From: Prevotella ihumii
GTDB lineage: Bacteria > Bacteroidota > Bacteroidia > Bacteroidales > Bacteroidaceae
Direction of reading: 5' to 3'
Assembly (NCBI RefSeq): GCF_900155655.1
Contig: NZ_LT706987.1
Coordinates: 1,633,714-1,697,713, forward strand
Length of the DNA: 64,000 bases
Below, piece by piece: positions 26,031 to 35,039 of the stretch (position 1 is the stretch's first letter; each line of letters begins with the position of its first letter). The notes below the pieces were generated by a model. It saw only the letters and a list, made by a program, of their open reading frames with translations. It searched no databases and was not told where the DNA came from. Made by a program: the position numbers and the translations under genes.

Positions 26031-28758
26031 GAAACAAACAAGGAGCATTCTTTTTATATTGTTTCTTTTCTGTACTACCATTGCTTGGGCGCAGGAAGTT
26101 ACGAGTGGACTTGTTTTGGAAAGCATAAGTCGTCAGCCTGTTATGGGAGCTGCCATTGTGATAGACAGTAGCAAAAATGTGGTAGCCATAACTGATATGA
26201 ATGGACGGTTTCAGGCTAAAAATATTCAAGGGAAAACTATCCGAATTAGTTATATCGGCTTTAAGCCATTGGTGGTGAAAGCTCAAAATAACAATACCTA
26301 TTATTTAGTAGAAGACACAAATGCGTTGGCTGAAGTAGTAGTTACGGCACAGGAGTCGAAAGGACTCTCTGCTGCATCTACAATAGGCAAGCAAGCAATA
26401 GAACATTTGCAGCCGTCAAGTTTTTCAGATTTGTTGGAATTATTACCAGGTGGACGCTCTGTTGACCCTTCACTCAATGCTCCAAATAATATTCGGCTAC
26501 GTGAAGCAACGCCTACTAATAGTGCTAATTATGCTACTTCTTCTTTAGGAACGAGCTTTGTGATTGATGGTGCTCCAGTTTTTGCTAACGCTAATAAAGA
26601 ATATCTTTCTGGAGCGTGGGAAGCAAAAGTTACCCAACGCGACTTTACAAATCAGGGTGTTGATATGCGAGCTTTATCAACCGATGATATAGAAAAAGTA
26701 GAAATAGTACGTGGTATTCCTTCTGTGGAGTATGGCGATTTAACGAGTGGTCTTGTAAAGATAGAACGTCGCAGAGGTGGTCATAATTTGAATGCACGCT
26801 TTAAAGCTGATATGAGCAGCAAGCTTTTCTATCTTTCTAAAGGAATTGAGTTTGGAAAAGGTTGGACGCTTAATCTTAGTGCTGATTATTTAGATGCCAA
26901 CCGCGATCCTCGCAATACATTGGAACGTTATTCCCGTATCACGTTTTCTGCACGAACAAGTGCGTTGTGGAAGAGAAATACTTATACTATAAAATGGATA
27001 AATAATGCTGATTATGGAGGTTCGTTTGATGATGAAAAGCTCGACCCTGACCTTAATCAAGGAAAACTCGACACTTATAAATCACGTTATAATCGCCTTG
27101 CATTCAACTCGTCTTTAGATGTTTCGTTTAAGCAGAATGCGTGGCTTAAATTTATTGGAGCGACTTTCTCTACAAGTTATCAGCACGATGTGGTTTCACG
27201 CTTACGCTTGGTGCAACTTTCACGTATGATGCCTGCACTTACCACTACTGAAGCGGGTGAACACACAGTTGATATTTTGCCTTATACCTATTATGGGCAA
27301 CACGATGTGGAGGGTAGACCCTTTAATCTGTTTGCACGTGTGAAAGCTAAGTTGCAAGTTCCTTCAGCAAGAATTTCTAACACATTGCTTTTGGGTACTG
27401 ACTTCTCATTAGACAAGAATTACGGTGATGGGCAGCGTTTTAACCCCTTAGCACCTCTTTATACAGGTACTTCGGTGCGTCCTCGCAGGTTTTCTGTTAT
27501 ACCTGCAATGAATACGCTTGCTTTTTATGCTGAAGAACGGTTATTACTGCCTATTGGTCGATACAGATTAGAACTGAATGGCGGTATTAGAATGAATCAG
27601 ATGCTAAATTTACCCACTCACTATGCTATGCACGGACATTGGTATGTTGATCCTCGTGTAAAAATAGGGTGGACATTTCCACAATTTCGTATCGGTAAAT
27701 GGGCTACCCATATACGATTACAGGGTGGTGTAGGACAGCATACAAAGTTTCCTACGATGGATTATATTTACCCAGAGCCACGTTATTTGGACATAGTTCA
27801 GCTTAGCTATTATCACCCTGTGGAGGCTTTCCGCACTATCAATGTGCGTACTTATGTGCTTGATGTTGTTAATAAAAATATTTCTCCGGCACGCAATCTG
27901 AAGTGGGAAGTAGGTACAGATGTAACTTTTGCAGGTAACCATCTATCTGTAACGCTTTTCCGTGAAGATATGCAGTCGGGTTTTCGTACCAATACGGTGT
28001 ATCAGTCATTTCGTTTTAAGCAATTCGACACTTCAGGTATCAATGCTAATAGTCTTGTTGCCCCTCCTGATGTACAAACCTTGCCCTATGCTATGGTGCA
28101 AGAATTGTTTGGCTCAACAACCTATTCAAATGGTAGTCGCACACTGAAACGAGGGTTAGAATATAATTTTTCTACTCGTCGTTTTTCATCACTGCATACT
28201 CGTCTTACGATTAACGGTGCATGGTTTCGTACGCTCTACCACAATTCGCAAGTGGTAGCCTATCGTCCCACAGCAGTTCTGGATGGAAAACAAATACAGT
28301 ATGTCGGGCTTTATCGTGATAACGATGGATTGAGAACAGAAATGGCAAATACCAACTTCATATTTGATACCGACATTCCAAAACTCCGTTTGGGTTTTTC
28401 TGTATCGGCACAATGTCTTTGGTTTACTTCTTCTCAGCGTCTGCCACTCAGCAATGAACCTGATAAGTATATATCGCCCGATGGCGCATTGCACGATTGG
28501 AAAGCAGAGGACGCAAATGATACTTACTTGCGTTTCCTTGTACGTGATCATACACCAAAAGAGTATATTAAATATAATGTGCCATTCTCAATGAACTTGA
28601 ATCTTAAAGTAACAAAGAAATTGCTGAACGACCATTTAAATATAGCAATGTTTTGTAATAGACTTTTAGATTATACACCTAACTACACCCAAAATGGAAT
28701 TATTATCCGACGAAGCGTAAGACCTTATTTTGGGTTGGAAATAAATATTAAATTATGA
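26029..28758 (+). CDS. TonB-dependent outer-membrane receptor
   Basis: The product is 909 aa. It has a signal peptide (1-21, TIAWAQ), a carboxypeptidase-regulatory-like domain (about 23-105), a plug domain with SFVIDGAPVF and DDIEKVEIVRGIPSVEYGDLTSGLVKIERRRGG (about 115-255), and a C-terminal barrel ending FGLEINIKL. It lacks an adjacent SusD, so it is not a standard glycan receptor. It heads a five-gene operon with a lipoprotein, a barrel, a DUF4876-like lipoprotein and an M16 protease. The ligand is unknown; peptide, haem or metal cargo is inference. Confidence 0.92.
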   Translation: MKQTRSILFILFLFCTTIAWAQEVTSGLVLESISRQPVMGAAIVIDSSKNVVAITDMNGRFQAKNIQGKTIRISYIGFKPLVVKAQNNNTYYLVEDTNALAEVVVTAQESKGLSAASTIGKQAIEHLQPSSFSDLLELLPGGRSVDPSLNAPNNIRLREATPTNSANYATSSLGTSFVIDGAPVFANANKEYLSGAWEAKVTQRDFTNQGVDMRALSTDDIEKVEIVRGIPSVEYGDLTSGLVKIERRRGGHNLNARFKADMSSKLFYLSKGIEFGKGWTLNLSADYLDANRDPRNTLERYSRITFSARTSALWKRNTYTIKWINNADYGGSFDDEKLDPDLNQGKLDTYKSRYNRLAFNSSLDVSFKQNAWLKFIGATFSTSYQHDVVSRLRLVQLSRMMPALTTTEAGEHTVDILPYTYYGQHDVEGRPFNLFARVKAKLQVPSARISNTLLLGTDFSLDKNYGDGQRFNPLAPLYTGTSVRPRRFSVIPAMNTLAFYAEERLLLPIGRYRLELNGGIRMNQMLNLPTHYAMHGHWYVDPRVKIGWTFPQFRIGKWATHIRLQGGVGQHTKFPTMDYIYPEPRYLDIVQLSYYHPVEAFRTINVRTYVLDVVNKNISPARNLKWEVGTDVTFAGNHLSVTLFREDMQSGFRTNTVYQSFRFKQFDTSGINANSLVAPPDVQTLPYAMVQELFGSTTYSNGSRTLKRGLEYNFSTRRFSSLHTRLTINGAWFRTLYHNSQVVAYRPTAVLDGKQIQYVGLYRDNDGLRTEMANTNFIFDTDIPKLRLGFSVSAQCLWFTSSQRLPLSNEPDKYISPDGALHDWKAEDANDTYLRFLVRDHTPKEYIKYNVPFSMNLNLKVTKKLLNDHLNIAMFCNRLLDYTPNYTQNGIIIRRSVRPYFGLEINIKL

Positions 28759-29138
28759 AGCAATATTTTTTAATAATAGTTTTAGTCTTTATGTCTTTAT
28801 GTCTTGCATCGTGTCATAACGATGTGGAAAACTATATGGTAGAAACTTCTATCACTCTAAATAGTGCAGATGCAACACAGATAGACAGAGTTCAAGCCAC
28901 GGCAACCTTTACGAATTTAAATACAAAGCAGGTTATAAGCTCTACAAATTTTTATGGTAATAAACTTACAGAAAAAGTTTTACGAGGGGCTTATCAAATC
29001 TCGATAGATGGTATAATACGTTATACGGATAAAAACAATGAAGTTAAAGTGCGGTCGTTTCGTAGTAAAACCGACTTTGTAAGCCTTGTAAATAGTAAAG
29101 AGCAGTCCATAGAGATGCAACCTATTTTTATAGACTAA
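28755..29138 (+). CDS. Small lipoprotein of the receptor operon
   Basis: The product is 127 aa. A lipobox LCLASC at residues 15-20 shows it is a lipoprotein. The mature part looks beta-rich (TSITLNSADATQIDRVQATATFTNL). Its ATG overlaps the receptor stop by 4 bp (ATGA), so translation is coupled. I do not recognise the family by name. A role as surface or periplasmic partner of the receptor is likely from context. Confidence 0.75.
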   Translation: MKQYFLIIVLVFMSLCLASCHNDVENYMVETSITLNSADATQIDRVQATATFTNLNTKQVISSTNFYGNKLTEKVLRGAYQISIDGIIRYTDKNNEVKVRSFRSKTDFVSLVNSKEQSIEMQPIFID

Positions 29139-29141
29139 AAA

Positions 29142-30647
29142 ATGAATAGTTACCGATTTCTATATATAATAATAACTTTATTTTGTGCAGACTTTAGCTT
29201 TGCACAAGATACAGCATACATTGAACGTGTTACAATGGCACGCATTATAGAGAAAGAAACTTGGAGTAATCCAGCTTCTTATGGACGTGCTTTTCGATTT
29301 AACCATTCGGAGCTCTCACTCACTGCCGATAGAGAAAATGCTAACGTTCCGTTTATACTTGAGAAAGGAAAGGGACATAAATCTATTGAAGCTATGGCAA
29401 CATCGTATATTCGACTCTCAAAGTATACCACGGTCTGGGGTAGTGCAGCATATCTCACAGGGCAAACCACAGGAATACGTTGGAATTCTACAACAGACTA
29501 TGACTTGCTTGCGCCTTATTTGCTTGCAGATACCGTAGGAGGTGATACTGAACGAGAAAGGTATCAATTTTCAGGTGGATATACTACAAAAGTGGGACGT
29601 TGGGATGTAGGTACGGAATTACAATTCCGTGCCGAACAAGAATGGAGACGAAAAGACCCACGTATGAAAGGAGTAGTTTCTGATTTGAAACTGAAAGTAG
29701 GTGCAACTTACCCAGTAGCTTCTTATCGCTTTGGAGTAGCCTTGCAAGGAAATATTTATAAGCAATCGAACGATGTAGATATATATAATGAATTAGGAGG
29801 TGCTACTGAATATATCTTTACGGGATTAGGTACATACTACAAACGATTTTCAGGTGCGAATACAGATGTGAACTATAAAGGCAAAGGCATAGCAACTTCG
29901 ATTTTTATGATACCACTTGCAAATTATGGCATCTTTGCTAATGCAACATTTGAAAAGCAAAGTTATGAACGAATATCTGCTGAGTACAATTCGCTACCTT
30001 TAACTACGCTTTCCAACAATAAAGCTTCAATATCTGTGGGGTATCGTTGGCAGGGAATACAGCATGTCTTTACGCTTTTGGGACATTATAAGATATTGAG
30101 TCAACACGGCATAGAACACGTTGCAGGCGATGCTGTGGCAGGAGTTTATCCTGTGATAGCCAACCTTACCATGTATAAACACTATGAGACGAAGACTTGC
30201 GTTGAAGCAAATTATATTAGTCGTAAGAAGATTGAATGGAGTATTGGAACGAAAGTTGGTCTTATTTCTAATCAATCAAAGTATATATATTCATATAGAG
30301 AAATGAATTTTTCACACATCTTTGGAGAAATAACAATGCAGATATTACGGCCTCTAAGTAAAAGATGGTGGCTTGATGGCGATTTTACAGCAACTTATTT
30401 AGGACGGACAAAAGCCAATATTACAATGCCTTATGCAGATATGGAACCCTATTTCGTCCAGTATGTAAATCACAACTTTGCGCAACAAAAAGGCAGTTGT
30501 GTAGAAGTGAAAGCTCATCTTCGTACTGATTATAAATTGAGCGATTCACGCTATGGCGTATTTGCTGAACTTTCAGGAGGTATGATAGCCAATGATGCAC
30601 ATACAAAACGATTGGGCGTTAAGATTACATTAGGTTTTGTATTTTAA
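29142..30647 (+). CDS. DUF6850-type outer-membrane beta-barrel protein
   Basis: The product is 501 aa with a signal peptide (1-21, FSFAQ) and an aromatic-rich barrel ending KITLGFVF. Conserved opening WSNPASYGRAFRFNHSELSL suggests the DUF6850 family, which is usually found next to a TonB-dependent receptor and a DUF4876 lipoprotein. Function is unknown. It starts 4 bp after the small lipoprotein gene. Confidence 0.75.
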   Translation: MNSYRFLYIIITLFCADFSFAQDTAYIERVTMARIIEKETWSNPASYGRAFRFNHSELSLTADRENANVPFILEKGKGHKSIEAMATSYIRLSKYTTVWGSAAYLTGQTTGIRWNSTTDYDLLAPYLLADTVGGDTERERYQFSGGYTTKVGRWDVGTELQFRAEQEWRRKDPRMKGVVSDLKLKVGATYPVASYRFGVALQGNIYKQSNDVDIYNELGGATEYIFTGLGTYYKRFSGANTDVNYKGKGIATSIFMIPLANYGIFANATFEKQSYERISAEYNSLPLTTLSNNKASISVGYRWQGIQHVFTLLGHYKILSQHGIEHVAGDAVAGVYPVIANLTMYKHYETKTCVEANYISRKKIEWSIGTKVGLISNQSKYIYSYREMNFSHIFGEITMQILRPLSKRWWLDGDFTATYLGRTKANITMPYADMEPYFVQYVNHNFAQQKGSCVEVKAHLRTDYKLSDSRYGVFAELSGGMIANDAHTKRLGVKITLGFVF

Positions 30648-30681
30648 GAAAATTAAATTAGTAACAATAAATTAAGAGAAA

Positions 30682-31914
30682 ATGAAAAAGAAAATTTTGA
30701 TGAGCATTAGTATGCTCTTAGCTATGTGTTTTGCATTTGTTTCTTGTTCAGAAGACAAGAACGATGTGCCAGAAACAAAAACATCGGTAGTGATAAACCT
30801 TGAAACACCTATTAATATTGGTGAAAATACTTTGACAGACGGTGTGGTGTTGCTTGTAAACAAATGGGGGTGTACTTACACCTACACCATTAAAGAGTTT
30901 GAAAAAACAGAAAAAGGCTATAAAGCAGTGGTGAAAGATATTCCTGTAGGAACTTATGGCGTTATTGCACAAGGAAAATTAAAATACCAGTCTGGTGGAA
31001 AAGAAATCACTACCGACGTGAAAGCTACTAATGATAATGTGCAATTAGTAGAGGATATGAATAAAAACTCGATTAGTCTTTTACTACATGTTTTCACAGG
31101 TAAAGAAGGTTTTGTTATTTCAGAAGTTTTCTTCCGTGGTACAAAAACTCCTCAAGGAAAACAATATATAGCAGATCAATACATAAAGATTGCTAACAAT
31201 ACAAACGAAATATTATATGCCGATGGATTGGTTATTATGCAATCGGTATTTATAAATGGAAATAAGCATAATTATCTAAAAGATTATAGAAACGAAGGCT
31301 TTGCAGCCGATGCTGTTTATATGATTCCTGGTGATGGTGATGATGTTCCTGTAAAGCCAGGAGCAAGTTTGCTTTTAGCATTGAATGCAAAAAATCACAA
31401 GACAGTTAATCCTAATTCTTTTGATTTGAGCAAGGCTGATTTTGAGTTTTATGATGTCTCAACTAACAATTATAAAGACGAACAAAATCCAGGTGTAAGA
31501 GATCTTGAACGTATTTTTTGTAGTTCAGCTTCGATTCTTGTATTGAATATGCAAGGCAACAAGGCATATGCAATTGGTAAAATTCAAGGAACAAAAAAAG
31601 CGTTTTTGAAGCACAATTATTACGAAGCTCAGTATCATAATGAAATAAATGGTAAGTTGATTACCCAAAAGGCTTATTTCTTACCAAGTTCTTGGATTAT
31701 TGATGCTGTCAATATTGATATGCAGGATAACCCGCACGACTGGAATATTTTGCCTATTTCTATGGACAAAGGCTATACTTATTGCATAGCAAATACTAAG
31801 GACGCAACAGGCGTTGGTAAAGCTGTTGTACGTAAAATGCAGAACGGAAAGTATGTTGACACCAACAATTCAACAGAAGACTTTACACCAAAAGCTACAC
31901 CAACTGTAAAATAA
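30682..31914 (+). CDS. DUF4876-type lipoprotein
   Basis: The product is 410 aa. A lipobox FAFVSC at residues 17-22 gives a lipoprotein. An N-terminal beta-sandwich-like part (about 35-130) is followed by a region with FVISEVFFRGTKTPQGKQYIADQYIKIANNTNE, resembling a lamin-tail/DUF4876 domain. It has no SusD features. It probably sits at the cell surface and binds cargo for the receptor; this is inference from the operon. Family name is by recollection. Confidence 0.72.
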   Translation: MKKKILMSISMLLAMCFAFVSCSEDKNDVPETKTSVVINLETPINIGENTLTDGVVLLVNKWGCTYTYTIKEFEKTEKGYKAVVKDIPVGTYGVIAQGKLKYQSGGKEITTDVKATNDNVQLVEDMNKNSISLLLHVFTGKEGFVISEVFFRGTKTPQGKQYIADQYIKIANNTNEILYADGLVIMQSVFINGNKHNYLKDYRNEGFAADAVYMIPGDGDDVPVKPGASLLLALNAKNHKTVNPNSFDLSKADFEFYDVSTNNYKDEQNPGVRDLERIFCSSASILVLNMQGNKAYAIGKIQGTKKAFLKHNYYEAQYHNEINGKLITQKAYFLPSSWIIDAVNIDMQDNPHDWNILPISMDKGYTYCIANTKDATGVGKAVVRKMQNGKYVDTNNSTEDFTPKATPTVK

Positions 31915-31923
31915 ATTCTTTTT

Positions 31924-31953
31924 ACCTCCTCCAACAATGCAGTTGGAGGAGGT
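31924..31953 (+). terminator. Strong hairpin before the M16 gene
   Basis: ACCTCCTCCAAC and GTTGGAGGAGGT form a perfect 12-bp stem with loop AATGCA. No long T run follows, so it may be a weak terminator or an RNA-stability hairpin protecting the upstream message. Confidence 0.6.
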
Positions 31954-31972
31954 TTACTATAATTGAAATATT

Positions 31973-34783
31973 ATGAATAAACTTTTTACAAAGTGTCTTG
32001 TTATGCTCCTTTTGCCACTTTCTGTGGCTGCACAAAAGGTAGAAACTGATAAATCTTACAAAATAGGAAAATTAAAAAATGGGCTAACTTATTATATAAA
32101 GCACAATGCGAAAGAACCTGGGTTAGCCGACTTCTTCATTGCACAACGTGTAGGTTCTATTCTTGAAGAACCTCGCCAACGTGGATTAGCCCACTTTTTG
32201 GAACATATGGCATTCAATGGTACAAAACATTTCCAAGGAAAAGGAAATTCATTGGGTATTGTACCTTGGTGTGAAACCATAGGTGTGAAGTTTGGTACTA
32301 ACCTCAATGCTTATACAAGTGTGGACCAAACTGTTTACAATGTATCAGCAGTGCCTATAAAGCGTGAAGGAATTATTGATTCTACTTTACTTATATTACA
32401 TGATTGGAGTCATTTCTTATTGCTTAATGAAGATGAAATAGACAAAGAACGTGGAGTTATTCATGAAGAATGGCGTACACGTCGTGCAGGAATGGCTGTG
32501 CAACGTATGATGGAGCGTGTAATGCCCGTTGTTTATAGAGGTACGAAGTATGTAGACTGCTTGCCCATTGGTTCAATGGATATTGTAGATAATTTCCCTT
32601 ATCAAGACCTACGTGATTATTATCAGAAATGGTATCGCCCCGATTTACAGGCTATTATTGTTGTTGGTGATATTGATGTAGACAAGATGGAGCAGAAGAT
32701 TATTAATGTTTTTGCCGATGTTCAAAAACCGAGAAATCCTGCTGAAAGAGTTTATTATCCTGTACCCGACAACGATAAAATGGTGGTAGCTATCGACAAA
32801 GACAGCGAACAACCCATAATGCTTGTAAACCTTTATATGAAGCAAGAAGCTACTCCTGATATCGAAAAGCCACTTGTTGCAACGGTACGTAAAAGTTATA
32901 TAGTTTCGCTTATTACAAATATGCTCAATGGTCGTTTGGGCGATATAAAGAAGCAACCTATCGCACCTTTCCATAGTGCTTCAGTGGGTGTTGGACAATT
33001 CTTAGTTTCAAAGACTAAGGACGCTTTCTCCTTATCATTTGGTTGTTTGCAAGAAAATGTAAAAGGTTCGTTTGATGCTGCCATCGGTGAAGTAGAGCGT
33101 GCTCGTCAATATGGTTTTACAGCGAGTGAACTAAGCCGAGCTAAAGTAAAGCTCTTAAAAGCAGCTGAACGTCGTTATATAGGGCGTAACGACCGACGCA
33201 ATCGTTTTCTTGTTAAATTGGCTTTACAAAACTTTTTAAATAACGAACCTATTACTTCTGCTGAATATGATTTCCAATTGACGAAAGAGTTTGATAAGAA
33301 TGTAACATTGGCAGAGGTAAACAAAGAGGTTGCTGAACTTATTTCGAATAAGAATCAAGTATTGACAGTTTATGCGCCTGATAAAGCTGATTTTCCAATA
33401 GCCGATGAAGCTACATTTGAAAAATATGTACTTGATGCACAGGCAAAACAATACAAACCTTATAAAGAGGAAAATATACAGGCAGAACTTATTGCTAAAT
33501 TGCCTAAAAAAGGTAAGATACTACGCGAGTTGGATTGGGACAAGTTTGGAGTAAAGAAGCTCGTCTTGAGCAATGGTGTTGAGGTATATATAAAGAATAC
33601 CGACTTTGCTAAAGATGAAGTAAGTATGCGTTTCTTTGGAGAAGGTGGAACATCACTTTACGCTGATAAGGATGCCATAAACTTCTCAATGATTTCAAGT
33701 GCTATCACAGATGCTGGTGTAGGACACTTTAATAAAGTACAGTTGGATAGAATGCTTACAGGAAAAACGGTTCGTGTAAGTCCAAGTATCGGCAATGAAA
33801 CACAAGCCATTAATGGTGGCTCTTCAGCAAAGGATTTGAAAACAATGTTGCAGCTTACCTATCTTTACTTTACTGAGCCTCGCAAAGATGCTGAGAAGTT
33901 TAAAGGAAATATAGAAACAATGCGCTCATTTCTGAAAAATCGTGAGGCTAATCCGCAGGTGGCTTATAACGATTCTGTTTCTGCCATTCTTTATGGCAAT
34001 CACCCACGTTTGCAACCTTTAAAGCGAAGCAATCTTGATAATGTTTCTTACGAACGAATTTGGGAAATTTATAATGAACGCTTTAGTGATGCAACTGGCT
34101 TCAAAATGATATTGGTAGGTAATATAGATATGGCAGCATTACGCCCCTTGCTTTGCCAATATATCGCAACATTGCCTGCAAAAGGTAGAAAGGAAGTTGT
34201 AAAAGGCTCTTATCCTAATGTGCGCAACGTAAACGAAACGCACCTCTTTAAAAAGAAAATGAATACACCCTCAACATTAGTAAATGTCTTTTATACTTTT
34301 GATGAGCCATTTACGGCTAAGACCGACCTTGCCATTGACGTCTTTAAGCGTGTACTGACCATTGCTTATACCGACTCTGTGCGTGAAGAAAAAGGAGGAA
34401 CTTATGGAGTGGGTGTACAAAGCCAACTTGACAAGACTTCCGAACCAAGTGCTCTTGTGAAAATAAGTTTTCGTACCGACCCTGCAAAATACGAAATGTT
34501 AATGCCTATCATTTACAAGCAAATTGAGCATATTGCTAAGAATGGGCCTTTGTTGGAAAGTATGGATAAAGTAAAAAAATACTTGCTAAAGGCTTATCAA
34601 CAGAGTATTATCACGAATGGATATTGGGATTATGTCATTTACAACCATTTGCGCCATAGTGTTGATTTCTACACCAATTATGAAGCGCTTGTAAAGGCTT
34701 TAACTCCTCAAGATATACAGCAAATAGCAAAAGATATATTAAATTCAAATCGTAGAATTGAAATCACAATGATGTCAGAATAA
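31973..34783 (+). CDS. M16-family zinc protease (PqqL/insulinase-like)
   Basis: The product is 936 aa with a signal peptide (1-20, SVAAQ). The zinc motif HFLEHMAFNGTKHF (HxxEH) is at about residues 64-77, with the distal glutamate in ERGVIHEEWRTRR. It has two tandem M16 halves, the second inactive (from about 530), as in PqqL and FusC. It probably cleaves imported polypeptides in the periplasm. Position at the end of a receptor operon recalls FusA/FusC and YddB/PqqL protein-piracy systems. Confidence 0.88.
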   Translation: MNKLFTKCLVMLLLPLSVAAQKVETDKSYKIGKLKNGLTYYIKHNAKEPGLADFFIAQRVGSILEEPRQRGLAHFLEHMAFNGTKHFQGKGNSLGIVPWCETIGVKFGTNLNAYTSVDQTVYNVSAVPIKREGIIDSTLLILHDWSHFLLLNEDEIDKERGVIHEEWRTRRAGMAVQRMMERVMPVVYRGTKYVDCLPIGSMDIVDNFPYQDLRDYYQKWYRPDLQAIIVVGDIDVDKMEQKIINVFADVQKPRNPAERVYYPVPDNDKMVVAIDKDSEQPIMLVNLYMKQEATPDIEKPLVATVRKSYIVSLITNMLNGRLGDIKKQPIAPFHSASVGVGQFLVSKTKDAFSLSFGCLQENVKGSFDAAIGEVERARQYGFTASELSRAKVKLLKAAERRYIGRNDRRNRFLVKLALQNFLNNEPITSAEYDFQLTKEFDKNVTLAEVNKEVAELISNKNQVLTVYAPDKADFPIADEATFEKYVLDAQAKQYKPYKEENIQAELIAKLPKKGKILRELDWDKFGVKKLVLSNGVEVYIKNTDFAKDEVSMRFFGEGGTSLYADKDAINFSMISSAITDAGVGHFNKVQLDRMLTGKTVRVSPSIGNETQAINGGSSAKDLKTMLQLTYLYFTEPRKDAEKFKGNIETMRSFLKNREANPQVAYNDSVSAILYGNHPRLQPLKRSNLDNVSYERIWEIYNERFSDATGFKMILVGNIDMAALRPLLCQYIATLPAKGRKEVVKGSYPNVRNVNETHLFKKKMNTPSTLVNVFYTFDEPFTAKTDLAIDVFKRVLTIAYTDSVREEKGGTYGVGVQSQLDKTSEPSALVKISFRTDPAKYEMLMPIIYKQIEHIAKNGPLLESMDKVKKYLLKAYQQSIITNGYWDYVIYNHLRHSVDFYTNYEALVKALTPQDIQQIAKDILNSNRRIEITMMSE

Positions 34784-34836
34784 ATCAACTTAGAAAGAGA
34801 GTTAAGTAATTGATTTCTAAGATTTATTCCAATATT

Positions 34837-35039
34837 TATCCCAAATCGGTCGTTAGAATGAGAATGTATTTTTTGAGCTTATTTTGTGATTTATTTTGCA
34901 TATATCAAAGGAGCATAGCGGGCTATGTGACTACAGATATAGGCAAAATAAAGCCAAAATAAGGCAAAAAGACATCTCATAAGTTTCAATAATAATTGAA
35001 GGGACAACTAAACTGGTCTAACGACCGTTTTGGGGTTAT
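34837..35039. repeat. Long-hairpin element, type A, full length (E8)
   Basis: Ends TATCCCAAATCGGTCGTTAG (34837) and TCTAACGACCGTTTTGGGG (35018). The orientation is opposite to E1. It fills the gap between the convergent M16 and mfd genes. The mfd stop codon TAA (35038-35036) is the start of the element's TAACCCC. Confidence 0.88.
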
